From Rutidosis leptorrhynchoides (taxonomy: Eukaryota > Streptophyta > Magnoliopsida > Asterales > Asteraceae): a stretch of DNA of 64,000 nucleotides. The position numbers were made by a program, and so were the translations under genes. Of this stretch, positions 21,901 to 34,490 are shown piece by piece. Each line of letters starts with the position of its first letter. Position 1 is the stretch's first letter. The stretch lies in the NCBI RefSeq assembly GCF_046630445.1, contig NC_092333.1, positions 717,766,001 through 717,830,000 on the forward strand. The letters are read 5' to 3'. Below the pieces are notes generated by a model, which saw only the letters and a program-made list of their open reading frames with translations, was not told the DNA's origin and searched no databases.

Positions 21901-24136
21901 GCAACATTTGTGCATGATTCTTGAACTCTTATGAAAGGAACAACTTTATGCTAAATTTTCTAAGTGCGAGTTTTGGCTCAAAACCGTACAATTCCTTGGA
22001 CATGTTGTTGATGGAAACAGAATACATGTCGATCCAGCTAAGATTACTGCTATTCAGAACTGGGAGATACCAAAGACTACGAAGCATATTCGTCAATTTT
22101 TGGGACTTGCCGGTTACTATCGAAGGTTTATAAAAGATTTTTCCCTACTTGCTAAACCTCTTACAAAGCTAACTCAAAAGGGGAAGAAATTTGAGTGGTC
22201 CGATGAACAGGAATCTGCTTTCAAGATTCTGAAGGAGAAATTGACCACAGCCCCAATTCTATCCTTACCCGAAGGTACTGGCGACTTTATTATTTACTGC
22301 GATGCTTCGAAGCAAGGCTTTGGTTATGTTTTAATGCAACGAGAAAAGGTTATTGCCTACGCATCTAGGCAGTTGAAGAAAAATGAAGAGAACTATACCA
22401 CACATGACCTTGAGTTAGGTGCCGTGGTATTTGCATTAAAGATATGGAGACATTATCTGTATGGTACCCATTTTACGGTGTACACTGACCATAAAAGTCT
22501 TCGACACATCTTTGATCAAAAATAGCTGAATATGAGGCAAAGCCGATGGCTCGAGACATTGAACGATTATCACTGTGAGCTGAAATATCACCCTGGCAAG
22601 GCGAATGTAGTTGCCGATGCCCTTAGTCGAAAAGACGATGTTAAACGTGTTCGTGCTCTAAACCTGAAGATCAAATCAAATCTTATCTCGCGAATCTGTG
22701 AAGCTCAATTGGAAGCTATTAAACCGACACTTATCGAAGGTGAAGGACCTATTGGTTTCGAGAACCAACTTCAAGTGAAAGCTAATGGTACACGGTACTT
22801 TGGCAACAGAATTTGGGTTCCTCGCTTCGGTAATCTCCGTGAACTAGTCTTGGATGAAGCACATAAGACTAGGTATTCTATTCATCTCGGTTCCAGTAAG
22901 ATGTATCACGATGTGAAGCAATTCTACTGGTGGCCTAAAATGAAAGCCGACATTGCTACTTATGTTAGCAAATGTCTCACTTGTTTGAAAGTCAAGGCCG
23001 AACATCGAAAGCCTTCTGGTCTGTTGACACAACCCGATATTCCGAAGTGGAAGTGGGAGTGTATCACTATGGAATTCGTTACTAAGTTACCTAAGACTTC
23101 GAACGGTAACGATATTATTTGGGTCGTAGTTGATCGTCTTACTAAATCTGCGCATTTCATACCGATCATGGAAATCGATAAGATGGAGGAATTATCACAG
23201 CTTTATATTAAAGAAATTGTCTCACGTCATGGTGTTCCTATCTCGATTATTTCTGATCGCAACAGTCGATTCGTTTCCAGATTTTGGAAAACTTTACAAT
23301 CTGCTCTTGGAACTCAACTCGACATGAGTACAGCCTATCATCCACAAACTGATGGTTAAAGTAAACGAACTATTCAAACCATGGAAGATATGCTACGTGC
23401 TTGCGCAATCGATTTCGGTAAAGGTTGGGATAAACATCTACCTTTGGTTGAATTTTCTTATAACAACAGTTATCACTCCAGCATTAAGGCTGCACCTTTT
23501 GAAGCTTTATATGGACGAAAATGTAGATCCCCTTTATATTAGGATGAACTCGAGGACAGACATTTAACTGGTCCTGAAATCATTCACGAAACAACCGAAA
23601 AGATCGTTCAAATTAAGCAACGATTAGAAACTGCCCGTAGCTGACAAAAGAGCTATGCCTATAGAAAGCGAAAGGATATAGAATTCCAAGTTGGAGATAA
23701 AGTCATGTTGAAAGTATCCCCTTAGAAAGGTGTTGTCCGCTTCGGTAAACGAAGTAAACTCAGTCCACGATACGTTGGACCTTTCACAGTCACTCAAAGA
23801 GTCAGTCCTGTGGCGTACCGATTAGAACTACCAACTGAACTTAGCCAAGTACATGATGTGTTTCATGTCTCAAATCTTAAACGGTGTCTTGCTGATGATA
23901 CACTCGTTATTCCTTTGGATGATGTCCGCATTGAAGAGCAAATGCACTTCGTTGAAGAACCTATAGAAATCATGGAATGAGAGGTCAAACAAACGTGTAA
24001 AAGCAACATACCTATCGTTAAAGTCAGTTGGAATTCGCGTAGAGGCCCCGAATATACCTGGGAACGCAAAGACCACATGAAACGGAACTATCCCCATCTC
24101 TTCTCAACTGTTGATGCAAACGAGGAATCTACCTAA
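18996..24136 (+). pseudogene. gag-pol polyprotein of gypsy element 1 (defective)
   Basis: Gag begins at 18996 (retrotransposon gag block ELIRWFEKMESIFRICNCGD). It is split by a Mutator-like MITE (19409-20136) and resumes with QKLEAEFWELKVKGTDI. Two CCHC-type knuckles lie at about 20550-20700 (the second, CYTCREKEHISPNC, follows CSLCNKVGHVAKTC). Protease [10 protein letters not shown] is at about 20850, reverse transcriptase with FIDDIL at about 21857, RNase H with [11 protein letters not shown] at about 22293, and integrase (HHCC and D,D,E region) at about 22850-23400. A chromodomain-like end (EEPIEIME...PIVKVSWNSRRGPEYTW) precedes the stop at 24134. Stops in the common frame begin at 20267, 20933, 21932, 22523, 23357, 23540, 23642, 23723 and 23978. 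Removing the MITE and one target copy keeps the frame constant. No active product is expected. Confidence 0.92.
19409..20136. mobile_element. Mutator-like MITE inserted in gag of gypsy 1
   Basis: Flanked by a perfect 9-bp duplication TCAGAAACT (19400-19408 and 20137-20145), the size typical of Mutator-like elements. The ends AGGGGTGTACG and the complement of GAACACCCCTA are short imperfect inverted repeats, and the interior near both ends is rich in CGGTTT/AACCG motifs. It is 728 bp long with no transposase. The gag reading frame is disrupted by it. Confidence 0.85.
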
Positions 24137-24172
24137 AACTTCGGGACGAAGTTTTTAATAACGGGGAGGTAC

Positions 24173-25172
24173 TATAACGACCCTCAATTTTTCCATTCTA
24201 TATTTTTCCTTATTAAATGCCCAACTAAATAATTAAACTTAACAATTATACTTTAATTAACGATTGTTAAGAATTATATTAATTAACTTTATGTAATAAT
24301 TAATAAGTTAATAAAATATAAAAATAATAAGCTTATTAACTTTTGTGAATAAATAAATAACTTTAAAACTTGTGTACTTAAAATATTTAAACTTGGATAA
24401 TTAAGGAACCATTTAAGCTAAAATAAAGTACAAGGACTTAAGTGAAAAAGTTAAACCCTAATCCCCATAAACCCTAGCCGATTTTAGGAGGGTAAAATTA
24501 CCCTTTTACCCCTAAAAATTTCGGCCCCAAGCAACACTCTTTAACCCCCTCTTCAAGCTATCTTGTTCCCTAAGTAAATCTAACCCTAACCCTAATTCTA
24601 GAATTTTCCTAACACTCCTATAAATAGAGGCCTAACCTAAACCTTTTCATTGTACCAAATCACAATCAAATCTCTCTCCCAAAAATCTCTCCTCTCCCTC
24701 TTATTTTCGGCTCAAAGCCGAAACCATCACCATCATCACCATCGAAATCCACCACCACCTTCAAGGGATTTCCAAGTGATCTTCAAGTGTTCTTTCTTCG
24801 TGTTCTTCAAGAATCTTTGAGGTGTTCTTCGAATCTTCAAAGGCTTTGATCTTCAATCTTCATCGTGTTCATCTTTTCTTTGTTAGCCGTCTTCGAATCT
24901 TCAAAGGTATAGCATAAACCCTAACTTATTTACATAAACTTTGAGTTTTGTTTAATTCATGTTCATGTTATAAACTTATTCATAAACATATACATAAACA
25001 CACCTAGACCTATACATGAAAAAAAATATTAATATGTATGTATGTATGTCGACTAGAAAAAAAAAAAGGGGAAAAGAAAGTTTGATCTTCAAAACCCTAG
25101 ATAACAATTAGGAGATTTGTTTGTGTTAATTAAGGAAACAAAATAAACTTATATATATACAAATACATATCG

Positions 25173-25265
<93 letters not shown>

Positions 25266-26691
25266 TATACACGAGTTACATACATATATCTATACTAAAC
25301 CCTAATTACACCTAAACTATACTACTTTAATTAAAACCCTAAACCTAACCCTAATTTATTAAAACCCTAATTAATTATTAAACGACATTAATTAAACCCT
25401 AGTTATTAATTACTAAACCCTAATTAATTAAACCTAATTAATTAATGAAACCCTAATATTACTTATACTATTATTTAACACTTACACTTATACTATTATT
25501 AACACATATACTATACTACCTATATTATAACGCATAAAAACATTTTTGGATATATATTGAATATATATAGATCTTCGAACTTTCTTGACGAATGGTTTCT
25601 ACGAAACTCTGGGCGGAAGGGTTTGGATTTTTCGTTTTAAAGGATCCTATAGCTCAAGCCCCTAGACCTGAAATGGCCATTCGAATGGAAAGGGGTGATT
25701 GGAAGTATATCTAATATGGCAAATATCCTAAAATGGAAAAACTTTTAAAATAGAAACTTTCTAAAAATGGAAACTTTCTAAAAATGGAAACTTTCTAAAA
25801 GTAGAAACTTACTAAGAATGGAAACTTAGTAAAACAAACTATACTTAAACACTTACATACTTAAACTTAAGCTTGGGCAAAACACTTACTACTCTTAAAT
25901 GTCAATAGGTTGACTTTTCTGCTCACTCATCCAACTTTCTATTCCGAGGAATAACTAGCTCATCTCTCTACTTACTAAGGTGAATTCATAGCCCCACTCT
26001 TTATTGCTAGCAAACTTATTTACTTTTATTGAGGTGAGACACATGCTACTTTTACTATTTACAATTTAGACACAAGTGCCAACTGTTAAAACTATGCTAT
26101 ACCCGGCTATGTCCGACTAAGTCCCTACAGTGATATTTTTAATTGCTCGTTGAATGCATGCTTAATTATTGGGGGTAGGCCTATCGGGAGTAACGTCCCC
26201 GATACATTTGACTAAGTCTTTGTATTACTTAATAATGAAATTAAACCGACAAGTATATACACAACTTGTCTTTGGGACAAACTTGAACGTTTAGTTTAAA
26301 TATCACGCATTGGCATAACTTTTTGATCCTGCGAGATCAACTTTACAAACTAAATCTTGTGGTCTAAAACAACGGTCAAACTTATTTGTTAAACCTATGA
26401 ACCTCAACCTTTTGGTTGACACTTTAGCATGTTTTGTCTCAGGTGCTGATTGATTCAAGCTTTCTTACTTACTACTTATGTGATGTTACTTGGACATAGG
26501 ATCAAGAGATATCGCATTTACTACTTTTGCATTTGAACATTTACTTTATTCCTGTGTAACGACATTTCATTTTCCGCTGCGTACTCAATAAAGTTTATTT
26601 TATCATTTAGTATTGTTCTCGTATATTATAATATGTTGGTTTATTTGATATTAAGTCACATTTCGCCCAGGCTCTAACTGGGGGTGTGATA
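24173..26691 (+). repeat. 3' LTR of gypsy element 1
   Basis: Starts right after the purine-rich tract GGGGAGGTAC and ends GTGTGATA before the ATTTT duplication. It is 2,519 bp, with a long (TA)n run at about 25182-25253 where the partner LTR carries a DNA-element insertion. Confidence 0.92.
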
Positions 26692-26740
26692 ATTTTTTAT
26701 ATCATCCGATCTTAATAGCAATTTCAATATCTTTTTGCAG

Positions 26741-27047
26741 TTGAAGTTCTTCTTCATAAACCTATAAATGTTCAATCAAGTCCTACACCAAAAACATTTC
26801 CATCTCAGGTACACAATCCACCATTTCTTATATGAATCTTTTTTTTTCTATGTTAACATACATAAATTAGCTTACAGTATAGCTTTTGAACTAAATTTAA
26901 CTACAAGTCCGAAATTCTCTTTTTGTATCTCCAATTGAAATGGCTCAAAAGAGAACAGATTCATGGGTATTGAATGGAAGAACATATTACAGATACTTGG
27001 TTGTAGTGACTAACAAGTCAGTCAAGACTATCAATAACTTAATCTAA
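26741..27047 (+). pseudogene. GH9 endoglucanase relic, linker exon and CBM49 domain
   Basis: Exon C (26741-26808) continues the phase-1 intron from 14842 and encodes a Pro/Ser/Thr linker (VEVLLHKPINVQSSPTPKTF). The next block (about 26931-27047) reads PIEMAQKRTDSWVLNG then RTYYRYLVVVTNKSVKTINN, the core of the CBM49 cellulose-binding domain found in class C plant GH9 enzymes. It then hits TAA at 27045 and decays. Together with 14339-14842 this identifies a class C-type endoglucanase pseudogene whose intron took an 11.8-kb retrotransposon. Confidence 0.8.
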
Positions 27048-27362
27048 TTGTTTCCAATCCTTAGTGCATTAGTTTGTTTCAGATTCGGAGTACGTAAATA
27101 TTTATAACATGGCATCAAAAGGAAATAATAACGCGTACCTTCGAACTTTATATTGCAGCTGTCGTTTGTCCGAAATTGGTGTCACATGGTATCTGAATTA
27201 GGTTTTTAGTTTATATTTACGTATTTGTCTCTTCTTCGTTGAATATTGCAGATTTGCAGGCACAATCGGTGAAGGTTTCATTTTTGTTATTATTGTTTTT
27301 TTAGAACGTTTTCATTCTTTAATTTACTTATAATATTAGGTTATCCGCCTTGGATTATATTA
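27048..27362. other. 3' remains of GH9 pseudogene region, no readable domain
   Basis: Sequence directly after the CBM49 block and before the Helitron. It may contain the eroded end of CBM49 but no frame longer than a few codons matches. Confidence 0.3.
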
Positions 27363-30300
27363 TCTATACATACTATGAAAAGGCTTATTACATGACATCA
27401 CTTCATAATAAAAACTATAGCTTAAAAAAATAATGAGGACACGTGTCACATTCTCACTCATTTGGATGACATCACCCTTTCCTTATTTTTTAAATTAAAT
27501 AAATCATAATAATTAATTAATCTTATTAAATTAAAATTATAAATAAAATCGGTTTAGAGATTGAAAAACGGAATACGGAGTAACTTTAACAGATACGCCT
27601 GAAAAAGACACGCGTGATTTCAAATCTCAAAAACCCCAAATCTTTTAATTCCAAGAAACAACAATTCAAATTACAATTACAATCAGTTCGTCAATTCATC
27701 TGACCTCTTCACTAATTTTTTTCTCTGCTATCTTCTTCCATCTCTAAACAGCTTGGAACCCTAAAATGACAGGCACTTCTTTAAACCCTATCATTATCAT
27801 TATTAAAGATGAATCCTCAGCACCTTCTTCTTCATCCTTTCAGGTTAGGGTTTCTTTTCTTCAAATAATTTAGGGTTTATGTGTTTCTCAATTATTACTT
27901 CTAATCTCTTCTTGCTGTGATTTTTTTGTTCTAAGATTGCATATGAAGAAGAAGCAGAAAATGGGAGTTGTTTCAAACCCTAAAAAACAGCCCTCAATTC
28001 ACGAATTTCTCAGCAAAAAAAAATTGGTAACAACCACCCAAACGATTTTAGGGTTACACCTGCTGCATTCGGCTCTTCTTGATTAATTGTTGGAATCAGG
28101 TGTACATTTGTTTACTTCATAAATCTTGAACACAGTTAAAAATGGATCATTTGTTAATACTAATCTTCATCTGCCGCAGATAAAAATGTGGATCCGCTGT
28201 ATGGTTTCGTTGATTCTTCCCTTCGTTCGTGATTTTGTATTTTTTTGTCTTAATTTAATGTTTTTGTTGCTTTCTACAGATTCGAGGCATAATTTTGTTC
28301 AGATGCAAAATCAAAAGGCGAGATTAATTGGAATGGTCTTTAGGTTCATCAGGTAAAACACTATTCAATTACCATATACTTAGGTTTGTAATATTATATG
28401 TTATTTTTAATGTAAATACATGATACATATATGTATAAGTATGATAATTATTTTTAAAAAATAGTTTGTAGAAGACCTGTTTGTGTGCTCATGTTGTTTG
28501 TAGTTGTAATAACCATATGTAAAGTTCATCAGGTAAAACGTCATTCAGTTACCATATACTTTGTGTGCTAATGTTATTTTATATAACTTTTTTGTTTCGA
28601 TGCTCTTACATTACGTTTTTAATGGGTGTAAACGATATGGTAAAATGGGCAATAGTAATGTCTATCGATTTAACACACACACATATAGAAAAACTCTTGC
28701 ATTCATGTGTTTTGAAAGTGCATTTCTTAGTTTTCACTATGAAAATCATAAAATAAATGCAAGATTCAAGGTGATAATTTGGGTTTTGATATGTACTGAT
28801 AAAAGAATAAAAAAAACCTAAGATTTACATTTCTCTAGATTATTGGTTTGAAGTTGGTAAAACATTTGTGTATTTACCTCATATGTGTGGTTCACATTTT
28901 TTTTTACTTACATGTAATTATTAATCGTTATGACTATTGGTGTATTTGCACATTTTAGCTTTTGCAAAATAATGGTAGTTTTGATGCAGATGTAACCAGT
29001 CAAAAAGTGTATATATAACATGGACTACATTTTGATGATCTGTTATTTATTTTTTTTGAATTTTTGGATGTCTTATGACTTTGTTTTTTGTGATTGCATA
29101 TTTCTAACATCAAATTCCAATGTGACCAATCTAAAATGTTTTTTTGACATTGCTGATGCTTATTGTAAGTTAGTTGACTAATGGGCAGGTTGAAGAGGAT
29201 GTAATGTGAGTTGTCTTCAGATTGCAAGTTTAGAAAGTTCAAGATAAGTAGTCAATAAGAAAATGCATGAAAGGTGTTCAGTGAAATCTCTCAGACTCTC
29301 AGAGAAACGAACTTTTAAGGTACAAATTATGTTACACCTTTCATTTTAAATAGAAATTGACATGTTTAGCTTATATGGATATGCAGCTGTAAAATCTTTG
29401 ATAAAGATAGAATAATTTTAAATTGAGGAAAATTGCTTTTGCCATAAAGATTAATGAATGAATGATTTGTTTATTTATTTTTTTGTATTTTGCAGTTAGT
29501 TTAGAATAAGTTTGGAAGAAGATATGCTAGGTGAAATTCTATGTTTTAGTGAAGGTTACACAAGGTATATTCTCAATACAGGTACTACTAAAATTTGTTT
29601 GTATTTTCACATTTCTATGCTTTACTTTATCGATCTGTTATTTTCGCCTTCCTATATCTTCAACAATGCTACCAAGCTTAGATAATCTTTATAGATAAGT
29701 ATAGAACTATAAATCTAGACTTAATTTCTTTCGTTTCTTATTGTACGTAGAGGAGACCAAAAATACACCTCACCAAAATTGTGGCCAGTAATAGGGCCAA
29801 ACAGAGCTCCCTACAAGATGTCCTTGCTATCTGTTCTCCAGGAACATGGTCAAACCCTATTAGATTTTGTTTTGTTTTTATGTGTTTTTGTAAGGTTGAT
29901 CAACGAGCTAAATTTGTTTAAAAATTCTTGAAGAAATAGCTTGAGTTTGTAGCAAAGCATTCAAGAATCTTGGTAAAATGAAAAATCACAGTTTCAAACA
30001 TGTTTTTTTAGAAGTGGGAGAGTGGGTAAATGGGTCAAAACAACTTTTGATGAGTAAAATGAACACATTTTGTTGCTATAAATGTTGAATGTGCTAATTA
30101 TTATAGGGAAAATATTATTATTACTGTATACGTAATACCAAAGTTTATGTTATTCAATTAGGTTGGCAATGGGGCTTTGTCTTTACTTTAGTATGCTGGA
30201 AATAACAGTACTTTTGATATTGAACAATCAAAAGTGTTGGAAATAACAGACTTTTGATATTGAATAAAAGTACTCTAACTACAGGTGTCAAATTGGATAG

Positions 30301-31739
30301 GTTGACTAACGGGTCAAAAACGGAACTATTTTGGGTTGGGTTAAAATGTGCCATTTTAGGTCAAGATGTCTTATTAACACTTCCGGTTACATGTTGACAT
30401 AAAAAGTATATTGTTACAATATTAGTTTATGCTCCTGAATAAAGTGAATCAGTAGATGGTATGATCGATTCCGATCTGTTCGAACCTTCCCTTAGACATG
30501 GTTATAACTCTAAATATCATGATTATTATTTTAATATTAGATTGATTTTACCACCATAGTTGTGAGGGTTTTCTTTTTCTTTTTTTGTCTCACGGCAATT
30601 TTGTTTTGTATTCTGTCCTGTGCTAGCTGTGTATCAGATGGAATGCATTCAATAGATGCACTGCTTACATGTAAACTTAATAGAAAAAGTGAAGATGATA
30701 CAAACGTAAAGAAAAGTGAACAAATTTTTGAACCAGGTAATTATTTTATTACATACTATATTTAGTATCTAATTAATTTGCTTGATTGGTCTTTGTTGTA
30801 TTTTTGTTATTAAATGATTTTGGTATTTACCTTATTAATTAAGAATAATTGTCAACTACATATATGTTTGTAAACATATACCTATATACAGATGTATGTA
30901 GATTCATACACCGTTTTAAAGAGGTTTCCTGTTATTCAGGTACAGTGGAATAACATGTGAGATGATGGATGGAGTCACAACTACTCTTAGAGATGCTCAG
31001 ATTTTCCGGCTATTTATGTAATAAGTTTAAGATTTTGAGCACTTTTAGAAAGTGATTGTATTAAAACTTCTTTTTAAAAGCTATGATCTTTGTATTAATG
31101 CTAAGTAAGATATATTCACAATCATAATGTAGCAATGGCTTTTAAAGTTTTTAGATCAAGTCGGGTATAGCCTATTTGAACAAGTATGTTTTGTCGTAAC
31201 GTGAACTCATTTGATAAACCACTGAATTGGTCAGCAGTTTTGATATGTCATTGTATACCTGTTTTGGTCATTGTGGCATTATATTAGATGTGCTGGTTTC
31301 TAGAGGTGTCAAAATGGATGGGTCAAGCAAGTTGGTTAATGTAGGTAATCAATAATTTATGATTTAGTTGAGCTAATTATTGTTGTTTTTGTTATTGTTT
31401 TCTTTTTTGTCATTTTCGTTTTCATGTTTCTTTAATATGTATGCTGAGGATATGGTTGCAGATGGTAAATGATTGTGAGTAGATGCGCAAAATGCTTCCG
31501 TCTATCAATACATGCAAGCACTGAATACAATTTTTGAATGGTACGTTATTGTGAATACAATTTTTTTGAATGGTACGTTATTGTGAATACTATTTTTGAA
31601 TGGTACGTTATTGTGTAGTATTGTACAAGCCTTTGTGGTTTGTTGGTTGGTATTGTGTTAAATAACATTTGTCATCTATAAAATATCATTCAATAATTTT
31701 TCCTATACAATCCCGTGAAACCACGGGTCCCTTCACTAG
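27363..31739 (+). mobile_element. Non-autonomous Helitron
   Basis: Begins TCTATACATACTATG after an A and ends CCCGTGAAACCACGGG, a perfect 6-bp hairpin stem with a four-base loop, then TCCCTTCACTAG followed by T. A 5' TC, a 3' CTAG, a hairpin some 8 bases before the end and insertion between A and T without duplication are the defining plant Helitron features. No Rep/helicase frame is present in its 4,377 bp. The interior has AT-rich, intron-like DNA and exon-like islands (for example an ATG at 27764 with a GT donor near 27843) that may be captured gene fragments, but I could not name them. Frames such as 28126-28356 or 28561-28821 show no domain. Confidence 0.8.
31527..31618 (+). repeat. Tandem 30-bp repeat near Helitron 3' end
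   Basis: Three consecutive copies containing TTTTTGAATGGTACGTTATTG with small differences. They lie about 120 bp inside the Helitron end; short minisatellites are common there. Confidence 0.8.
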
Positions 31740-32156
31740 TTCTTTTGTAATTGTGCATCGATTTTTTCTTCATCTTATTAGTTGTCTAATGTTGATGGCT
31801 CTTTTGAGAATTGTGAAGGTAATTTATGTTGTGACTTAAATAGTATGCCTTCATCTTATCACTTTTATATTATTTTGTTGTTATTATCTCTTATGTATGT
31901 TGTTGGTATTTACCTTTTTTTCTTTGCTCTTTTTAAAATTGCAGGGATATATGTTTCCAGTTTTTAATAGAATCATTGATCATTGATTGGTAATGATCAT
32001 ATATTCTGTTTACCTATTGACTATGATTGTGGGCCATTCATTTCTGACCATTCATTTCTAAAGGTATGGCTTGGTTGATGTTCTTTAATATACTATTTTC
32101 GTTGCATGTTTAATTTAGTTTATAATGGTTCTTTTTTGTTCTTCACCAATAACTAC
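31740..32156. other. Short unassigned segment between Helitron and LTR element
   Basis: Includes possible exon-like pieces (about 31780-31820 followed by GTAATTTATG, and an AG/GGATATATG near 31943), but no domain is recognised. It is contiguous in origin with the gene-fragment mosaic resuming at 51834 once the LTR element is removed. Confidence 0.35.
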
Positions 32157-34277
32157 TGAAAGTACCCGTTCATATACATTATAAACGATTCACAATAGTT
32201 GATTACATTGCGAGGTATTTGACCTCTATATGATACATTTTACAAACATTGCACTCGTTTTTAAAAGACAAACTTTCTTTACAATGAAAATTGACGGTAT
32301 GCACACCATTTCATAATACATCCAACTATAATTGACTTAATAATAATCTTGATGAACTCAATGACTTGAATGCAACGTCTTTCAAAATATGCCATGAATG
32401 ACTCCAAGTAATATCCTTAAAATGAGCTAATGCACAGCGGAAGATTTCTTTAATACCTGAGAATAAACATGCTTTAAAGTGTCAACCAAAAGGTTGGTGA
32501 GTTCATAGGTTTATCATAACAATCATTTCAATATATTAATAGACCACAAGATTTCCGTTTATAAATATATGTACACTCGCAAGTGTATAAAAGTATTCTA
32601 TAAGTTGTAGGCACCCGGTAACAAGCCTTAACGTTCATGTTTTACCCTCTGAAGTACACTATATCAGGTGTGTTTAAAATAACCTCGAAGTACTAAAGCA
32701 TCCCATAGTCAGGATGGGGTTTGTCAGGCCCAATAGATCTATCTTTAGGATTCGCGCCTACCGTACATAGACAAGTAGTTTAATGTTACCAAGCTAAGGG
32801 TATATTTCTGGTTTAAACCCACGTAGAATTAGTTTTAGTACTTGTGCCTATTTCGTAAAACATTTATAAAAACAGCGCATGTATTCTCTGTCCCAAAAAT
32901 ATATATAAAAGGGAGCAAATGAAACTCACAATACTGTATTTTGTAGTAAAAATACATATGACGTCATTGATCAAGTGCAATGTTGGCCTTGGATTCACGA
33001 ACGTATCAATATTGAGATTCAATATTGCAGGAAAAGTACGTAGATGCAACGGAGATGATAAACACTAGTTTGACTCACGAGCAATACTCCCGAACCATAC
33101 CCATAACCTCCATAGTTTTAACCCATAATTTCCTTAGCTCTGTCCCGCTCGAAAAACAATTTCGAAATCACTCGGACAACACTCCGTCGTAATATTTTAT
33201 GTATACTGATAATATCTTGAAATAATACGGAGTAAATATATATATGTAAATCGATTGAGAGAGTTTAGAGAAAATATTTTCAAGTTTCTATCAAATAATG
33301 AAACCTATTGAATTCTATTTATAATAGATTTTTGAATTATTAAAGCGAATTATTAAAGTATGAATTATTAAAGTGAATTATTAAAGTATGAATTATTAAA
33401 GTGAATTATTAAAGTATGAATTATTAAAGTGAATTATTAAAGTATGAATTATTAAAGTGAATTATTAAAGTATGAATTATTAAAGTGAATTATTAAAGTA
33501 TGAATTATTAAAGTTAAGGTAAAGTAAAAATATAGCAAAGGTAAAGTTTAAGTATAGTAAAAGTATAAAACTATGTACGTATAATACGCGTATAAATATA
33601 TATAATATTAATTTAAATCGTTATATATATTTAATAAAATAAAATATAAATATCGTTATCTTTATCATACTGGTTAAGTAATGAGTTGTTAGAAGTGGTT
33701 CTAGATATTTATAAAAGTTATATACGTTTTAATAATAAAGTTCTTTTTAAACTGAAAACGTTTTTGTACGTTTGAAACTAAATCAAATAAATATGATAAT
33801 TTTGTTTTTCAAAACTAAATATATTTAAGAAGCATTTTGTTTAAATATTAAAATAATGGAAATCGTTATATCATAAAACGTTTTAGAAAAGTAAAATCAT
33901 ATATTTTCATAATAGATTTCAAGTTTTTAAATTACAGTCTGTTGGTGAAGCATGCGATAAAGTTCAAAGGTTAAATAAACGTATGAAATAATCTTAATGA
34001 AAAATGTCGAGTTACTTAACTTGTCGATATCCAACATCTAAGTTATTTACACTCCACGTTCTTACTTATAAATCACTTTACCATTTTCTGAATGTCGTCA
34101 AAAAGAATAGATTTCTTAAATCACAGTGGACCTTATAACATAGACCCGTAATCACATCACAATGTATCTGATAAATCAATCATTTGATATTATCTTCTAA
34201 TTCCATCGATAAACATATTGAAACAAATACATTCATGTAAAGTATTATACGTTTAATACTTTATTAATATTTTTAAG

Positions 34278-34317
<40 letters not shown>

Positions 34318-34490
34318 TATACATATTTATTTATATATAACGGTTCGTGAATCGTCTGAATTTGGTCGAGGTTTGAATGTATGAACACAATTTAAAATTC
34401 TTGAGATTTAACTTAACAAAATTTGCTTATCGTGTCGGAATAATATAAAGATAAAGTTTAAATTTGGTCAGAAATTTCCGGATCGTCACA
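32157..34490 (-). repeat. 3' LTR of non-autonomous element copy 2
   Basis: 2,334 bp, nearly identical to the split partner at 38119-38284 plus 49628-51833. It contains a 28-bp minisatellite (about 33335-33513) and a (TA)n run near 34285-34320. Confidence 0.9.
33335..33513. repeat. 28-bp minisatellite in LTR
   Basis: About six tandem copies of a unit made of two related 14-mers, GAATTATTAAAGTG and AATTATTAAAGTAT. The partner LTR has the same array at about 50637-50812. Confidence 0.9.

Larger units (their letters stand above)
14879..26691 (+). mobile_element. Ty3/gypsy chromovirus 1 (Tekay-like), complete but defective
   Basis: LTRs at 14879-17875 and 24173-26691 are flanked by a perfect 5-bp duplication ATTTT (14874-14878 and 26692-26696). 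A tRNA-iMet primer-binding site (17879-17890) follows the 5' LTR, and a purine-rich tract ends at 24172. The order is LTR, ORF0 (18087-18773), gag, protease, RT, RNase H, integrase, chromodomain-like end, LTR, as in chromoviruses. Both LTRs begin TATAACGACC and end GTGTGATA, so the usual TG...CA termini are TA...TA. The element sits in an intron of the GH9 pseudogene and itself carries two later small insertions (15940-16353 and 19409-20136). Nine in-frame stops make it non-autonomous now. Confidence 0.93.

Noticed and set aside
21921..22133. 70-residue frame between the RT and RNase H parts of gypsy 1
   Set aside because: Out-of-frame shadow; the real pol frame continues through the stop at 21932.
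28126..28821. Two small plus-strand ORFs inside the Helitron
   Set aside because: AT-rich chance frames with no recognisable motif or splice support.
33335..33513. CRISPR-like array
   Set aside because: Units are tandem without unique spacers and lie in a plant LTR.
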